Shown: positions 51,120 to 60,918 of the stretch, one piece after another
Layout of the letters: the number at the start of each line of letters is the position of its first letter
How positions within the stretch are numbered: position 1 is the stretch's first letter
Assembly (NCBI GenBank): GCA_963759955.1
Contig: CAVXCA010000056.1
Span: forward strand, 310,001-374,000
DNA length: 64,000 nucleotides
Source of the DNA: Roseiarcus sp963759955
GTDB taxonomy: Bacteria; Pseudomonadota; Alphaproteobacteria; Rhizobiales; Beijerinckiaceae
Reading direction: 5' to 3'
Made by a program: the position numbers and the translations under genes
The notes under the pieces: generated by a model
What the model saw: only the letters and a program-made list of their open reading frames with translations
Databases searched by the model: none
Told to the model about the DNA's origin: nothing

Positions 51120-53210
51120 TCAGGTGCGCGCGCCGCCGCCCTCGCGAGCCCACACCCAGATCAGCGCGCCGAGCAGCGCGGCGAGGCCGAGGAAGCCGGC
51201 GGCGAGCGGCGTCTGGGCGACGCCGATCAACTCGCTCGCCCCGGTGCGTTTGACGCCGATATAATCGGCGCCGGCGTAATCAGGCGATTCGTGCATGCTG
51301 ACGAGCCTGGGAACCTCGATCGCATCGTCGGCCCGCTTGGCGAGCCGGCGCACACTGCCGCCGCTCGCCTCGGCAAGCGGGCGCAGCTTCTCCAGCGTCG
51401 AGACGACCTCCTGGAATTCGAGCGGGTTCTCCGGACCGACGACCACCAGCGCGACGTGCTCGCCGTCGCTCGCGCGATAGAGCCCGTCCTGATCGACCGC
51501 AAGGGTGGCGCGGGAAAGGCCGGGAGCGACGCTCGCGAGCTGGACGGTCGTGGTCTTGCCGTCCGGACCGGTCACGCTCGCTTGGGGGACGTCTCCCCTG
51601 ACGCTTTGGCGCTCGATCGTCAGTTCGTGTCCGTTGGCGCGCGCGCGCAGAGCCTCTTCCTCGAGTTCCGGCTCTTTCATCAGCCAATGCGCGAGCCGGC
51701 GCAGCAATTCGAGATGTGGGCCCCCGCCGTCGTATCCGCGCGCCCACAGCCACATCTGGTCGCTCAGCAGCAGCGCGACGCGCCCCTTGTCGACGCGCGA
51801 GAGAACGAGCAGCGGGGCGTTGTCCACGCCTTGCAGCACCGCCGTGCCGCCGGTGACCTCGGCGCCGATCTGCCGGAACCAGCGGCCCCAGGTCGGGGGC
51901 GACGCCTCCCCGCCCGGCAGGCCGCGCGTCACCGGATGCTTGGCGCCGTCGGACGAGATCTCGGCGCGAAACGTCTGGTCGAACTCGTCGCCGGTCGGAC
52001 GGGCGGGCGAAATCTCGCCGAGCGGCGTGTCGTAGAGACCTTCCGGCGTGCCGAAGGCCGGCCCCTCGGCCATCAACAGCGCGCCGCCGTCGCGAACGTA
52101 TTTGACGATATTGTCGAGATAGAAGCGCGGCAGGATCGCCTGGCTGGAATAGCGATCGAAGATGATGAGATCGAAGTCCTTGATCTTTTTCCCGAACAGG
52201 TCCGCCACGGGAAACGCGATCAGCGACAGCTCGTTGATCGGCGTGCCGTCCGTCGCCTTCTCCGGCGGCCGCAGGATGGTGAAATGGACGAGATCGACGT
52301 TGGCGTCGGACTTGAGGAGGTTGCGCCACATGCGCTCGCCCGGATGCGGTTCGCCCGACACCAGCAGCACGCGCAGCTTGTCGCGAACGCCCTCGATGGT
52401 GACCACCGCCTTGCCGTTGCGCGTCGTCAACTCGTCCTTGACCGGAGCGACTTCCAGTTCGATCACGTTGGGGCCGGCGTGGTCGACCGGGACCTTGATC
52501 GAAAGCTTTTGGCCGACCTCGGCCGACAGCGTCGCAATCGTCTCGCCGTCGCGGCGCACGGTCAGCATCGCCGGCTCGCTCCTCTCGGCGGTGTCGAGCA
52601 CGCGGGCGACGATCGTTTGGTCCTTGCCGACGATGCCGAAGCGCGGCGCCTCCACGAGTTCGATGCGGCGATTGCGCTCGCCTTCGTGGCCGGTGACCAG
52701 CACGTGCAGCGGCGCGTCGAAGCCGAGCGCGTCGAGCGAAGAGGGTATGTCGTGCGCGACGCCGTCGGTGACGAGGATCGCCGCGCCGACGCGCTCGGGC
52801 GGCGTGTCGCTCAGCGCCGAGCGCAGCGCCGCGAACAGACGCGTGCCCTGATTGTTGGGATCGCTTCGGCTGGCGTCGACGAAGCGGGCTTCGACGTTAT
52901 CGAGCCCGGCGAGGCGCTTGGCCAATTCTGCGCGCGCCTCGGCGGTCTGGCGCGGCCGTTCGCCGATTTGGTTGGAAGCCGATTGATCGATGACGACCGC
53001 GACCACGTCCTTGAGCGGGCGCCGGTCCTCGCGCACCAGCGAAGGATCGAGCAGCGCCAGCCCCAGCAGGCCGAGCGCAATCGCGCGCAGCGCGGCGCCG
53101 CGCGGGCGCCGCCATAGCGTCAGCGCGATCAGAGCGAGCGCGAGCCCGGCCATCCCCTCGAGGACGGGAAGCGGCAGCAGCGGCGCGAAAGCGATCGACC
53201 ACGCGTTCAA
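51120..53210 (-). CDS. Glutamine-amidotransferase/VWA-like membrane protein of the MoxR cluster
   Basis: A 696-residue protein with two N-terminal hydrophobic segments (SIAFAPLLPLPVLEGMAGLA; LRAIALGLLGLALLDPSLV) and one at the C-terminus (LAAGFLGLAALLGALIWVWA). A VWA-like strand VVAVVIDQSASNQIG (D-x-S-x-S, about residue 70) comes first, and a class-I amidotransferase-like fold lies around residues 290-470 (DLIIFDRYSSQAILPRFYLD, GGALLMAEGP). The start is TTG 53210, overlapping the TGA of the upstream gene. It is fourth in the moxR-DUF58-DUF4159 unit. Function is unknown. Confidence 0.78.
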   Translation of the reverse strand: MNAWSIAFAPLLPLPVLEGMAGLALALIALTLWRRPRGAALRAIALGLLGLALLDPSLVREDRRPLKDVVAVVIDQSASNQIGERPRQTAEARAELAKRLAGLDNVEARFVDASRSDPNNQGTRLFAALRSALSDTPPERVGAAILVTDGVAHDIPSSLDALGFDAPLHVLVTGHEGERNRRIELVEAPRFGIVGKDQTIVARVLDTAERSEPAMLTVRRDGETIATLSAEVGQKLSIKVPVDHAGPNVIELEVAPVKDELTTRNGKAVVTIEGVRDKLRVLLVSGEPHPGERMWRNLLKSDANVDLVHFTILRPPEKATDGTPINELSLIAFPVADLFGKKIKDFDLIIFDRYSSQAILPRFYLDNIVKYVRDGGALLMAEGPAFGTPEGLYDTPLGEISPARPTGDEFDQTFRAEISSDGAKHPVTRGLPGGEASPPTWGRWFRQIGAEVTGGTAVLQGVDNAPLLVLSRVDKGRVALLLSDQMWLWARGYDGGGPHLELLRRLAHWLMKEPELEEEALRARANGHELTIERQSVRGDVPQASVTGPDGKTTTVQLASVAPGLSRATLAVDQDGLYRASDGEHVALVVVGPENPLEFQEVVSTLEKLRPLAEASGGSVRRLAKRADDAIEVPRLVSMHESPDYAGADYIGVKRTGASELIGVAQTPLAAGFLGLAALLGALIWVWAREGGGART

Positions 53211-55996
53211 TGCGAAAGCCTTTCCAAGAGGTCCTTGGCGTGGACTTGGTCGGCCTTGTAACTGCCGGTCAGCGTGTACATCACGAGATTGACGCCGCCG
53301 CGCAACGCCAGTTCGCGCTGACGCGCTCCCCCAGGGATGAGCGGATAGAGCGGTCGGCCGCTCGCGTCGACGGCCCAAGCCGCGGCGAGATCGTTGGAGG
53401 TGATGACGATCGGCGAGACGCTGTCTCCGGCGCGCGCCGGGCGAGGAGCGCGATCGTTCGGATCGGGCGGCGGCAAGGCTTCGACCCAAGTCTGGCCGCT
53501 TTCGGTGCGGCCGATGAAATTATCGATGAGATAAAAGGTCTTGGTGATGACGTGGTCGCGCGGGACCGGCTCGAGCTCGGGCACGTCGACGCCAGCGAGC
53601 AGGGTTTGCAGCCACAAGGCTTCAGGCGTCGGCGGTCCGCCGGGGCGCGCCGTCAAGGCGTCGCGCGTGTCGAACACCACCGTGCCGCCATTCTTCATGA
53701 AGGCGGCGATGCGCGCGACCGCGCTCGGCGCAGGTTGCGGCCGCCCGGCGACGACCGGCCAGTAGATCAGCGGATAGAAGCTCAATTCGTCGCGCGCGGG
53801 GTCGAGCGCGACCGGGTCGGCGATTTCCGCCGACGTGCGCTGGTTGAGCACGCGCGCGAGATTTTCGAGCCCGAGGCGCGAAGTCTCGTCGACCGTTGCG
53901 TCGCCGGTGACGACATAGGCGAGATGGGTCGCGCGGGCCGCCTCGGCGTCGCGATTGGGTATCGCCGCGTCGTCCGCCCACGCCCGGGCGCCCATCAGCG
54001 TCGCGCCGGCGAGCGCGACCGCCAGCAGCATCGCCGTCGCGACCGGGCCGACGAATCGCGGCGCGCGGCTGAGCCACAGGCTGGCGAGCCCGTCGACGAG
54101 AAAACCGACGAACGCCGCGAACAACAAGTAAGGCTTCAGATCGAGCGGCGCGGCGACGTCGAGCGCGCCGGAAGCGACGCTGAGGCCGGCGTAATCCGCC
54201 GCCGCCAAAGTCTGGCCTGGCGTCATTGCGTTGACCGCTTCGAGCGCTTCGGCGGGCCCATAGAACCCCGGCGGATGCGTGGCGTCTCCGGGGCCTTTGA
54301 AATTGTCGCCGACCGGCGCGGCGTTGGCCGGCGGGGCGCCGAGAACGCCGAAGCCGTCGAGGATGCGGTAGGGCGCGCGCGTCGCCTGATCGTCCGTCTT
54401 GGCGGCGAGGTCCGCCTCGGCGGGCGCGGCGCCGGCGCGCGCCACGATGCGCCGCAGCATGTCGACGAAAAGTCCCGAGATCGGCAGGTTCGACCACGTC
54501 GTGTCCGCCGTCACGTGGAACAGGACGATGAGGCCTTTGCCGCGCGGCGCGGCGGTCACCAGCGGCGTGCCGTCGGCCAGGCGCGCCCAAGTCTTGGCGG
54601 CGAGGCCCGGCTCCGGCTCGGCGAGCACTTGGCGCGACACGGTCACTTCGTCCGGAGCGGCGAGCCCGAGGAACGGGCTGTTCTTGTCGAAAGGCGCGAT
54701 GTGCTTGGGCGTCTCCCACGACAGCGCGCCGCCGAGCGTGCGCCCGCCCCTTCTCAGCGCCGTCGGCGTCAGGTCGTCGTCGCCCGCCGCCAGGCGCGTG
54801 CCGGCGAAGCGCACCAGCACGCCGCCCGATTCGACGAAATCGACGAGTTTCTCGTGCGCCGGGCCAGGAGGGACGCTCATGTCGGCGAGCACGAGCACCG
54901 ACGGCTTTTCCACCAGCAGCGACAGGATCGGATCGCTCGACGCGTCGCGCCATTGGCGGACTTCGGCGAAGGGCGCCAGCGCGCGCTTGAGGTAATACGT
55001 CGGCGACAGCAGCGGCTGGGCGACGTCGGCGCTGACGCCGGAAACAATCGCGACCCGCCGTCGCCGCGAGCGTTCGTCGACGAGCCAGACCGCGCCCGCC
55101 GATCCTTCGTCGGCGACGACGACCCGAGAAACTTGATTGCGCAACTCGACCGGCAAATCGAAGTTCGCATCGGCCGCCCGCGTCGCGCCGAAGTCGAACC
55201 GCGCTTCGCCGATCGAGCGCCCTTGAGCGTCGAGAGCGCGCACAACGCCGGTTTGCCGGGCGTTCGCGTCGGCGCGCGTCAGATGCGCTTCGAGCGCCCC
55301 GGCGAGATTGTCGACCCCGGCGACGCCGACCGGCGTCACGCGGTCGCTGACGACGGAAACAGTGTGGCCGCGGGCGGCCGCCGCCAAGCCGCGCGCGAAG
55401 GCGTCGGCGTCGCCGAGTTCGACGCCGTCGGCGATCCAGACAATCTCGGCCGTCGGATTGGCGGCGAGGAAGCGCTCGATCGCCGGCAGCGTCGCCTCGC
55501 GCGGCGGCGCATAGGGAACCGGCGCCAGCGCGCGCAGTTTTCCCTCGATGCGCGGGCCGTCGAGCGCTGTGACGTCGAGCCCTCCTTCAGACATCGGCAG
55601 CACGGCCGTGAGGCGTCCCGCGCGCGTCGCGCCGCGCAGAGCGTCGCGCGCGAACGCGATGCGCCGCTCCCAGGACGGCGCCGCCGGCCAGCCGTCGTCG
55701 ATCAACAGCAGCAACGGGCCGGCGCCCACGCCGGCGGAGGGCGAGAGATTCCAGATCGGTCCCGCCATCGCCAGAATGACCGCCGCGGCGATCGCGATCC
55801 GCAGCGCCAGCAACGGCCACGGCGTCTTGGCCGGCGTCGCATCTTTGGGATTGAGGCCGCGGAGCAGACGCAGAGGCGGGAACACCGCCTGGCGCGGTCG
55901 CGGCGGCGTGACCTTGAGAAAGATATAGAGCGCCGCGAGCAGAGCGAGGGCGGCCAGAACGGTCGGGGCGGCGAAGGCGAGGGGCAGGCCGAACAT
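53207..55996 (-). CDS. DUF4159 protein with BatA-like N-terminus
   Basis: A 929-residue membrane protein. The N-terminus MFGLPLAFAAPTVLAALALL with a second segment WPLLALRIAIAAAVILAMAG is BatA-like. A VWA-type domain follows (GPLLLLIDDGWPAAPSWERR). Two more membrane segments lie near residues 620-670. The C-terminal DUF4159 domain is at about 690-929 (LAYVVTGDATVDETSRLGLE, GGTVVFDTRD). The ATG lies two bases after the DUF58 stop. It probably sits in the inner membrane and works with MoxR and the DUF58 protein. Confidence 0.82.
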   Translation of the reverse strand: MFGLPLAFAAPTVLAALALLAALYIFLKVTPPRPRQAVFPPLRLLRGLNPKDATPAKTPWPLLALRIAIAAAVILAMAGPIWNLSPSAGVGAGPLLLLIDDGWPAAPSWERRIAFARDALRGATRAGRLTAVLPMSEGGLDVTALDGPRIEGKLRALAPVPYAPPREATLPAIERFLAANPTAEIVWIADGVELGDADAFARGLAAAARGHTVSVVSDRVTPVGVAGVDNLAGALEAHLTRADANARQTGVVRALDAQGRSIGEARFDFGATRAADANFDLPVELRNQVSRVVVADEGSAGAVWLVDERSRRRRVAIVSGVSADVAQPLLSPTYYLKRALAPFAEVRQWRDASSDPILSLLVEKPSVLVLADMSVPPGPAHEKLVDFVESGGVLVRFAGTRLAAGDDDLTPTALRRGGRTLGGALSWETPKHIAPFDKNSPFLGLAAPDEVTVSRQVLAEPEPGLAAKTWARLADGTPLVTAAPRGKGLIVLFHVTADTTWSNLPISGLFVDMLRRIVARAGAAPAEADLAAKTDDQATRAPYRILDGFGVLGAPPANAAPVGDNFKGPGDATHPPGFYGPAEALEAVNAMTPGQTLAAADYAGLSVASGALDVAAPLDLKPYLLFAAFVGFLVDGLASLWLSRAPRFVGPVATAMLLAVALAGATLMGARAWADDAAIPNRDAEAARATHLAYVVTGDATVDETSRLGLENLARVLNQRTSAEIADPVALDPARDELSFYPLIYWPVVAGRPQPAPSAVARIAAFMKNGGTVVFDTRDALTARPGGPPTPEALWLQTLLAGVDVPELEPVPRDHVITKTFYLIDNFIGRTESGQTWVEALPPPDPNDRAPRPARAGDSVSPIVITSNDLAAAWAVDASGRPLYPLIPGGARQRELALRGGVNLVMYTLTGSYKADQVHAKDLLERLSH

Positions 55997-55998
55997 CG

Positions 55999-56919
55999 TC
56001 AGGCGCTCCAGGCTTTCGTCGTCGGCTCGGGGCCAGCGAGACGCGCTCGCAGCGCGAGCAGCGCCTGCGCCGCTGACTGATCGGTTCGGTGGAGCGCGAA
56101 GCCCCAGCCGCGCGCGGCGCAGGCGGCGCGAATCGCCTCGCGATGCTCGGCCAAGCGCTTGAGATACGCTTCGCGCAGAGTCTGCGCCCGCGGCGCGCGC
56201 AACCGCGCCTCGCCGCCCGCCTCGAGGAATTCGGTGTGGCCGACAAAGGGAAACGTCTCCTCGATCGGGTCGGCGATCATGAGAACCTGCCCCTCGGCCC
56301 CTTGCGCCGAGAGAGCGCGAATGGTCTGCACGACGTCTTGCGCCTCGCTCAAGAAATCGCCGATCAGCACGGCCTTCGAGCGCGCCCTCAGGGGTTCGGG
56401 CGCCGGCAGGCCGGCGGCGGGAGCGCCACGCAACCGCTCGTCCGCGGCGATCGCCTCGGCGAAGCGCTCGATGACGCCGCGCGTCGCCAGCGGGCCCGTG
56501 AGGCCGATGAGGCCGGCGCGCTCGCCGCCGCGCACCGCCAAGTCCGCCAGGGCGAGCGCCAGGACGGCGGCGCGATCGACCTTGGCGCAAGACGCGAGGT
56601 CCGAGGCGAAGGCCATCGAAGCCGAGCGGTCGAACCAGATCCAGACCGCGTGAGAGGCTTCCCATTCGCGCTCGCGCACAAACGCGCGGTCCTCGCGCGC
56701 CGAGCGCCGCCAGTCGACGCGCGCCGCCGGCTCGCCGGAGACGAAGGGGCGAAATTGCCAGAAGGTTTCGCCCGGGCCCGCTTGGCGCCGTCCATGGACC
56801 CCGTGCATCAGCGAGTGCGCGACTTGCCGCGCGGCGACGACGAGGCTCGGCAGGCGCGCGGAGAGGGTCGTGGCTTCCTGACGAATTCGCCGGCCTGATG
56901 CGGGAGCCGCTGTCGCCAT
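55999..56919 (-). CDS. DUF58 protein
   Basis: A 306-residue protein. GETFWQFRPFVSGEPAARVD and WRRSAREDRAFVREREWE are the DUF58 signature, followed by VWA-like MIDAS residues FDRSASM (D-x-S-x-S). DUF58 proteins are encoded next to MoxR ATPases and are thought to be their partners. It lies four bases after moxR. Confidence 0.88.
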   Translation of the reverse strand: MATAAPASGRRIRQEATTLSARLPSLVVAARQVAHSLMHGVHGRRQAGPGETFWQFRPFVSGEPAARVDWRRSAREDRAFVREREWEASHAVWIWFDRSASMAFASDLASCAKVDRAAVLALALADLAVRGGERAGLIGLTGPLATRGVIERFAEAIAADERLRGAPAAGLPAPEPLRARSKAVLIGDFLSEAQDVVQTIRALSAQGAEGQVLMIADPIEETFPFVGHTEFLEAGGEARLRAPRAQTLREAYLKRLAEHREAIRAACAARGWGFALHRTDQSAAQALLALRARLAGPEPTTKAWSA

Positions 56920-56923
56920 CGGG

Positions 56924-57919
56924 TCAGCGCAGGATCTTGGCGACGAGGCGCGCGACGACGGCAGAAATCGTCTCGCCCTCGGCGCGCGCGGCGTAGGTAA
57001 GCGCCATACGGTGCTTGAGCACGGGCTCGGCCAACGCGACGACGTCGTCGCGCGAGGGCGCGAAGCGACCGTCGACGAGCGCGCGGGCGCGGCTCGCCAG
57101 CATCAACGCCTGAGCCGCCCGCGGCCCCGGGCCCCAAGAGATCGCCTTGGTCAGCTCCGGGTCGCCCTCGCCCGGACGCGCCGCGCGCACGAGATCGAGA
57201 ATCGCCTCGACCACGCTTTCGCCGATCGGCGCGCGTCGCACCAGGCGCTGCGCGGTCATCAGCTCGGCGGCGGTCATCGCCGGCTTGGGCGCCGCTTCGC
57301 TGTCGCCGGTCGTCTCGATGAGAATGCGCCGTTCGGCCGCCCGGTCAGGATAGCCGACATCGATCTGCATGAGGAAACGGTCGAGCTGCGCTTCGGGCAA
57401 AGGATAGGCGCCTTCCTGCTCCAGCGGATTTTGCGTCGCCAGCACATGGAAGGGAACCGGCAGATCGTGGCGCGCCCCCGCGACGGTGACGTGATGCTCC
57501 TGCATCGCCTGCAGAAGCGCCGACTGTGTGCGCGGGCTGGCGCGGTTGATTTCGTCGGCCATCAGCAATTGCGCGAAAATCGGCCCTTTGATGAAGCGGA
57601 AGCTTCGTGCGCGGTCCGGCCCTTCCTCCATCACCTCGGCGCCGAGGATGTCGGAAGGCATCAAGTCGGGGGTAAACTGCACCCGCAAGGCGTCGAGGCC
57701 CATGACGATGCCGAGCGTCTCCACCAGCTTGGTCTTGGCCAAGCCCGGCACGCCGATCAGCAGGCCGTGGCCGCCGGCGAGCAAAGTGACGAGCGTCTGC
57801 TCGACCACGGTCTCCTGGCCGAAGATCACCGCGCCGATCGCCTCACGGGCGGCCGCGATGCGGGCCAGGCTCGCCTCGGCGGCCTTCACGACGCTGGCGT
57901 CAAAATCGGCGACGGTCAT
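56924..57919 (-). CDS. moxR: MoxR-family AAA+ ATPase
   Basis: A 331-residue AAA+ ATPase. Walker A GVPGLAKTKLVETLG (about residues 58-72), Walker B LLMADEINRASPRTQSALLQ, sensor 1 in VLATQNPLEQEGAYPLPEAQ, and the MoxR insert LDRFLMQIDVGYPDRAAERR. MoxR-type enzymes act as chaperones that mature or activate other proteins, such as methanol dehydrogenase, partly through VWA proteins. It starts the four-gene unit, with a divergent region of 177 bases towards the DUF1285 gene. Confidence 0.92.
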   Translation of the reverse strand: MTVADFDASVVKAAEASLARIAAAREAIGAVIFGQETVVEQTLVTLLAGGHGLLIGVPGLAKTKLVETLGIVMGLDALRVQFTPDLMPSDILGAEVMEEGPDRARSFRFIKGPIFAQLLMADEINRASPRTQSALLQAMQEHHVTVAGARHDLPVPFHVLATQNPLEQEGAYPLPEAQLDRFLMQIDVGYPDRAAERRILIETTGDSEAAPKPAMTAAELMTAQRLVRRAPIGESVVEAILDLVRAARPGEGDPELTKAISWGPGPRAAQALMLASRARALVDGRFAPSRDDVVALAEPVLKHRMALTYAARAEGETISAVVARLVAKILR

Positions 57920-58096
57920 GGAATCTCCTCATGGGCTTCGTGCGGCCCGAACTCCGATCGCCGTCGACGGCCGGGCGGGAAAGCGCGGCAAACGAATTCC
58001 CCTTCGACGAGTCTCGCACTAGATTGGGTTCTCGAGGCCTCTCAGCCGACGGGTAACACGAGGAAGGGACGTTTGCCCACAAACAAGCGCGAGATT

Positions 58097-58705
58097 ATGG
58101 CGGAGCGAAGCGAAAGCGGCGGCGCTGGCCGCGCGCCGGAGGCGGCGCTCGGCGGTCTCCACGAGGCGGCGGCGGCGCAAAAGCGCGGTCCCGCGCCTGT
58201 CCATCTATGGAATCCGCCCTATTGCGGCGAGATCGACATGCGCATCGCCGCCGACGGAACGTGGCATTACTGCGGCTCGCCGATCGGCCGTGCGGCCCTC
58301 GTGCAGCTGTTCGCTTCTATCCTGCGCAAGGACGAGGATCGCTACGTCCTGGTCACGCCGGTCGAGCGCGTCGGCATCAATGTCGACGACGCGCCGTTCC
58401 TTTGCGTCGAGATGAGCGTGCAGGAGGCGAACGGCGAGCAAGCGCTGACTTTCCGCACCAACGTCGACGACGTCGTCACCGTCGACGCCGAGCATCCCCT
58501 GCGCTTCGAGCGCGGCGCGGCGGAGGGAATCAAGCCCTACGTGCGCGTGCGCGGCGGCCTCTGGGCGCTGGTCAAGCGCGCGCTCTACTACGACCTCGTC
58601 GCGCTCGGCAAAGTCGAGCGGTGGCACGGCGACGATTGGTTCGGCGTGCGCTCGTGCGCCTTGTTCTTCCCGATGACCCGCGCCAGCGAGATCGACGGCC
58701 TTTGA
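58097..58705 (+). CDS. DUF1285 protein
   Basis: A 202-residue protein. PVHLWNPPYCGEIDMRIAAD then GTWHYCGSPIGRAALVQLFA and ILRKDEDRYVLVTPVERVGI match DUF1285. The function is unknown; the fold is reported as two related beta domains. I start at ATG 58097 (MAERSESGG); further open frame upstream is the complement of moxR. It overlaps the next gene by four bases. Confidence 0.85.
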   Translation: MAERSESGGAGRAPEAALGGLHEAAAAQKRGPAPVHLWNPPYCGEIDMRIAADGTWHYCGSPIGRAALVQLFASILRKDEDRYVLVTPVERVGINVDDAPFLCVEMSVQEANGEQALTFRTNVDDVVTVDAEHPLRFERGAAEGIKPYVRVRGGLWALVKRALYYDLVALGKVERWHGDDWFGVRSCALFFPMTRASEIDGL

Positions 58706-59358
58706 GCGTTTCCCCGCCCAGCGACTTTTCCGCCGACGACTTGCGCCGCCTCGCGCGCGAGCGTCTGGCGCCGCCCCTCGCCACGGACGCTTTGGCCGCA
58801 GACGCCGCGCCGCGGGTCGGCGACTATGCGCTCAACGGGCCATTGCCCGATTTGACGACGATCGCGCGCGCGCGTCCGGCCGCGGTGATCGCACCGGTCG
58901 TGGCGCGGCCCGAGGGCCTGAGCGTGCTGCTGACGCTGCGCGCGGCGCATTTGCGCACGCATTCCGGCCAAGTCGCCTTTCCCGGCGGCAAAATCGACCG
59001 TGGCGAAACGGCGCGCGAGACCGCGTTGCGTGAGGCGCACGAGGAAATCGGCCTCGAAGAGCGCTATGTCGACCCGCTCGGCTGGCTCGATCCCTATCTG
59101 ACCGGGACGGGGTACCGCGTCGCACCGCTGGTGGCGCTGATCGATCCGGCCTTCACGCTTGCGATCAACCCGCATGAGGTGGCGGAGGTGTTCGAGACGC
59201 CGTTCGCGTTCCTGATGAACCCCGCCAATCACCGCCTCGAGGAGCGGGTATGGCGCGGCGCAACGAGAAAATTCTACGCGATGCCCTATGGCAAGCGCTA
59301 TATCTGGGGCGCCACTGCCGGTATCTTGCGCAATCTCTATGAGAGGCTGTTTTCCTGA
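58702..59358 (+). CDS. Nudix hydrolase, putative CoA pyrophosphatase
   Basis: A 218-residue protein. The Nudix box is GGKIDRGETARETALREAHE continuing EIGL (G-x5-E-x7-REU-x-EE-x-G), about residues 93-116. SGQVAFPGGKID and LDPYLTGTGYRVAPLVALID resemble CoA pyrophosphatases (CoaN/NudL type), which split CoA to phosphopantetheine and 3',5'-ADP. The start is TTG 58702, overlapping the upstream TGA. Confidence 0.88.
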   Translation: MSVSPPSDFSADDLRRLARERLAPPLATDALAADAAPRVGDYALNGPLPDLTTIARARPAAVIAPVVARPEGLSVLLTLRAAHLRTHSGQVAFPGGKIDRGETARETALREAHEEIGLEERYVDPLGWLDPYLTGTGYRVAPLVALIDPAFTLAINPHEVAEVFETPFAFLMNPANHRLEERVWRGATRKFYAMPYGKRYIWGATAGILRNLYERLFS

Positions 59359-59618
59359 TGTGGCGCGCCGTCGTCGAGTCCCTCTCCCTATTCCTCGCCC
59401 CGTTTGTGCTGTTCGCGATCTATTTGGTCGTGCGCTTGCGCTATCCGCTCGCCATCGAGCACTGGACGCGCAGCCGGGTGGCAACGCTGGTCCTGATCGG
59501 CTTGGCGGCGGCGCTGATCGGAATGATCACGCTGATCTCGGTCTCCCCGCGCAGTCAAGGCGTCTACGTGCCGGCCCAAGTCGAAAACGGCGTGCTGGTG
59601 CCAGGGCATTTCCAATGA
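59358..59618 (+). CDS. DUF6111 small membrane protein
   Basis: An 86-residue protein with two membrane segments (LSLFLAPFVLFAIYLVVRL and VATLVLIGLAAALIGMITLI) and a short tail VSPRSQGVYVPAQVENGVLV. It matches DUF6111 proteins found between the Nudix and CCA-enzyme genes in Rhizobiales. TGATG overlaps join it to the gene before, and ATGA to the gene after. Function unknown. Confidence 0.8.
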   Translation: MWRAVVESLSLFLAPFVLFAIYLVVRLRYPLAIEHWTRSRVATLVLIGLAAALIGMITLISVSPRSQGVYVPAQVENGVLVPGHFQ

Positions 59619-60877
59619 GCCGGGTCCCCGCCATTCGCGACGGACGCCTTATCAATCGGCGCGTGCTCGATGAGGGACGGCTCGCGCGCGCGCTGCAGGC
59701 CCTCGACGGCCAAGGCGAGGAGACGCGCCTGGTCGGCGGGGCGGTGCGTGACCTCGCGCTGGGAGAGAAGCTGGGCGACTACGATCTGGCCACCACCGCC
59801 CTGCCGCAGGTCGTCATGAAGCGCGCCCACGCCGCCGGCTTCGGCGTTGCGCCGACGGGCCTAGCCCACGGTACGGTTACGTTGGTCGTCGAGGGCCAGC
59901 CGATCGAAGTGACGACGCTGCGCCGGGACGTCGCCACCGACGGGCGCCACGCGACGGTGGCGTTCGGCCGTGATTTTCACGCCGACGCGATGCGGCGCGA
60001 CTTCACCATCAACGCCCTCTCCGTGGGGCGCGACGGAATCGTGCACGATTACGCCGGCGGACTCGCCGACCTCGCCGCCCGGCGGGTGCGCTTCATCGGC
60101 GATCCCACTCAGCGCATCCGCGAGGATTACTTGCGCATCCTGCGTTTCTTTCGCTTCTCGGCCCGCTACGGCGAGGGCGCGCTCGACGCCGCGGGCTTGA
60201 GCGCGGCGATCCGGGAGCGCGACGGCTTGGCGATCCTTTCGCGCGAGCGGGTGCGCGCCGAGCTGCTCAAGCTCCTGGCGGCGCCGCGCGCCGGCGAGGT
60301 CGTCACCGCCGTTTGCGAGGCCGGCTTGTTGAACCCGCTCGTGGCCGGGCAGACGGATTCGACGCGCCTCCGACGGCTCATCGCGATCGAGGCGCGCCGC
60401 GGCGGCGAGCCCGACGCGCTGCTGCGCCTGGCGGCGCTCTGCGTGCGAATCGAAGACGACGCCGAGCGCCTGCGCGAGCGCCTGCGCCTTTCCAACGCTG
60501 AATTCGAACGGCTCGCCATTCTCGGCCAGGCCCTGCCCGGCTTGCACGGACTGAGCGCGCCGCCGCCCTTCGGCGCGCTGCGCGTGCTGTTGTTCGAGCG
60601 CCGCCGACGCGGCGCGCTCGACGCCCTGACGCTCGCGCACGCCGATTCCGGCGCGCCGGCCGACGACTGGCGCTTCGAAGGCGCCTATCGCTTCCTCGCA
60701 GAAGCGCCCGAGCCGACGCTGCCGATCACCGGCGCCGACGTCCTCGCGCGCGGCGTGACGCACGGCCAGCGCGTCGGCGCGACGCTCAAGGCGCTGCAGG
60801 CCTTATGGATTCGCGCCGGGTTCCCGCGCGAGCCGGAAGTCCTGGCGCGCCTGCTCGACGAAGCGCTGAGGAATTGA
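59615..60877 (+). CDS. cca: CCA tRNA nucleotidyltransferase
   Basis: A 420-residue class-II nucleotidyltransferase that adds or repairs the 3' CCA of tRNA. The active-site motif is TRLVGGAVRDLALGEKLGDY followed by DLATTALP (the D-x-D pair in GDYDLAT). RRDFTINALSVGRDG and DYLRILRFFRFSARYG are further signatures. The ATG overlaps the DUF6111 stop by four bases. In a genome whose tRNA genes encode CCA, as the one here does, its job is mainly repair. Confidence 0.92.
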   Translation: MSRVPAIRDGRLINRRVLDEGRLARALQALDGQGEETRLVGGAVRDLALGEKLGDYDLATTALPQVVMKRAHAAGFGVAPTGLAHGTVTLVVEGQPIEVTTLRRDVATDGRHATVAFGRDFHADAMRRDFTINALSVGRDGIVHDYAGGLADLAARRVRFIGDPTQRIREDYLRILRFFRFSARYGEGALDAAGLSAAIRERDGLAILSRERVRAELLKLLAAPRAGEVVTAVCEAGLLNPLVAGQTDSTRLRRLIAIEARRGGEPDALLRLAALCVRIEDDAERLRERLRLSNAEFERLAILGQALPGLHGLSAPPPFGALRVLLFERRRRGALDALTLAHADSGAPADDWRFEGAYRFLAEAPEPTLPITGADVLARGVTHGQRVGATLKALQALWIRAGFPREPEVLARLLDEALRN

Positions 60878-60918
60878 CGCGATAAGCGGCCGCGCGCCGC
60901 ATGGGGGATCGGGGGACG

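Noticed and set aside
53210..56080. Very long plus-strand open frame (about 950 codons) opposite the DUF4159 gene
   Set aside because: It mirrors the codon bias of the high-GC minus-strand gene, is Arg/Gly/Ala-rich and shows no domain. Similar mirror frames lie opposite edd, flhA and motility genes.
57011..58096. Long N-terminal extension of the DUF1285 protein
   Set aside because: It is the complement of moxR and has no family match; ATG 58097 fits the family start.
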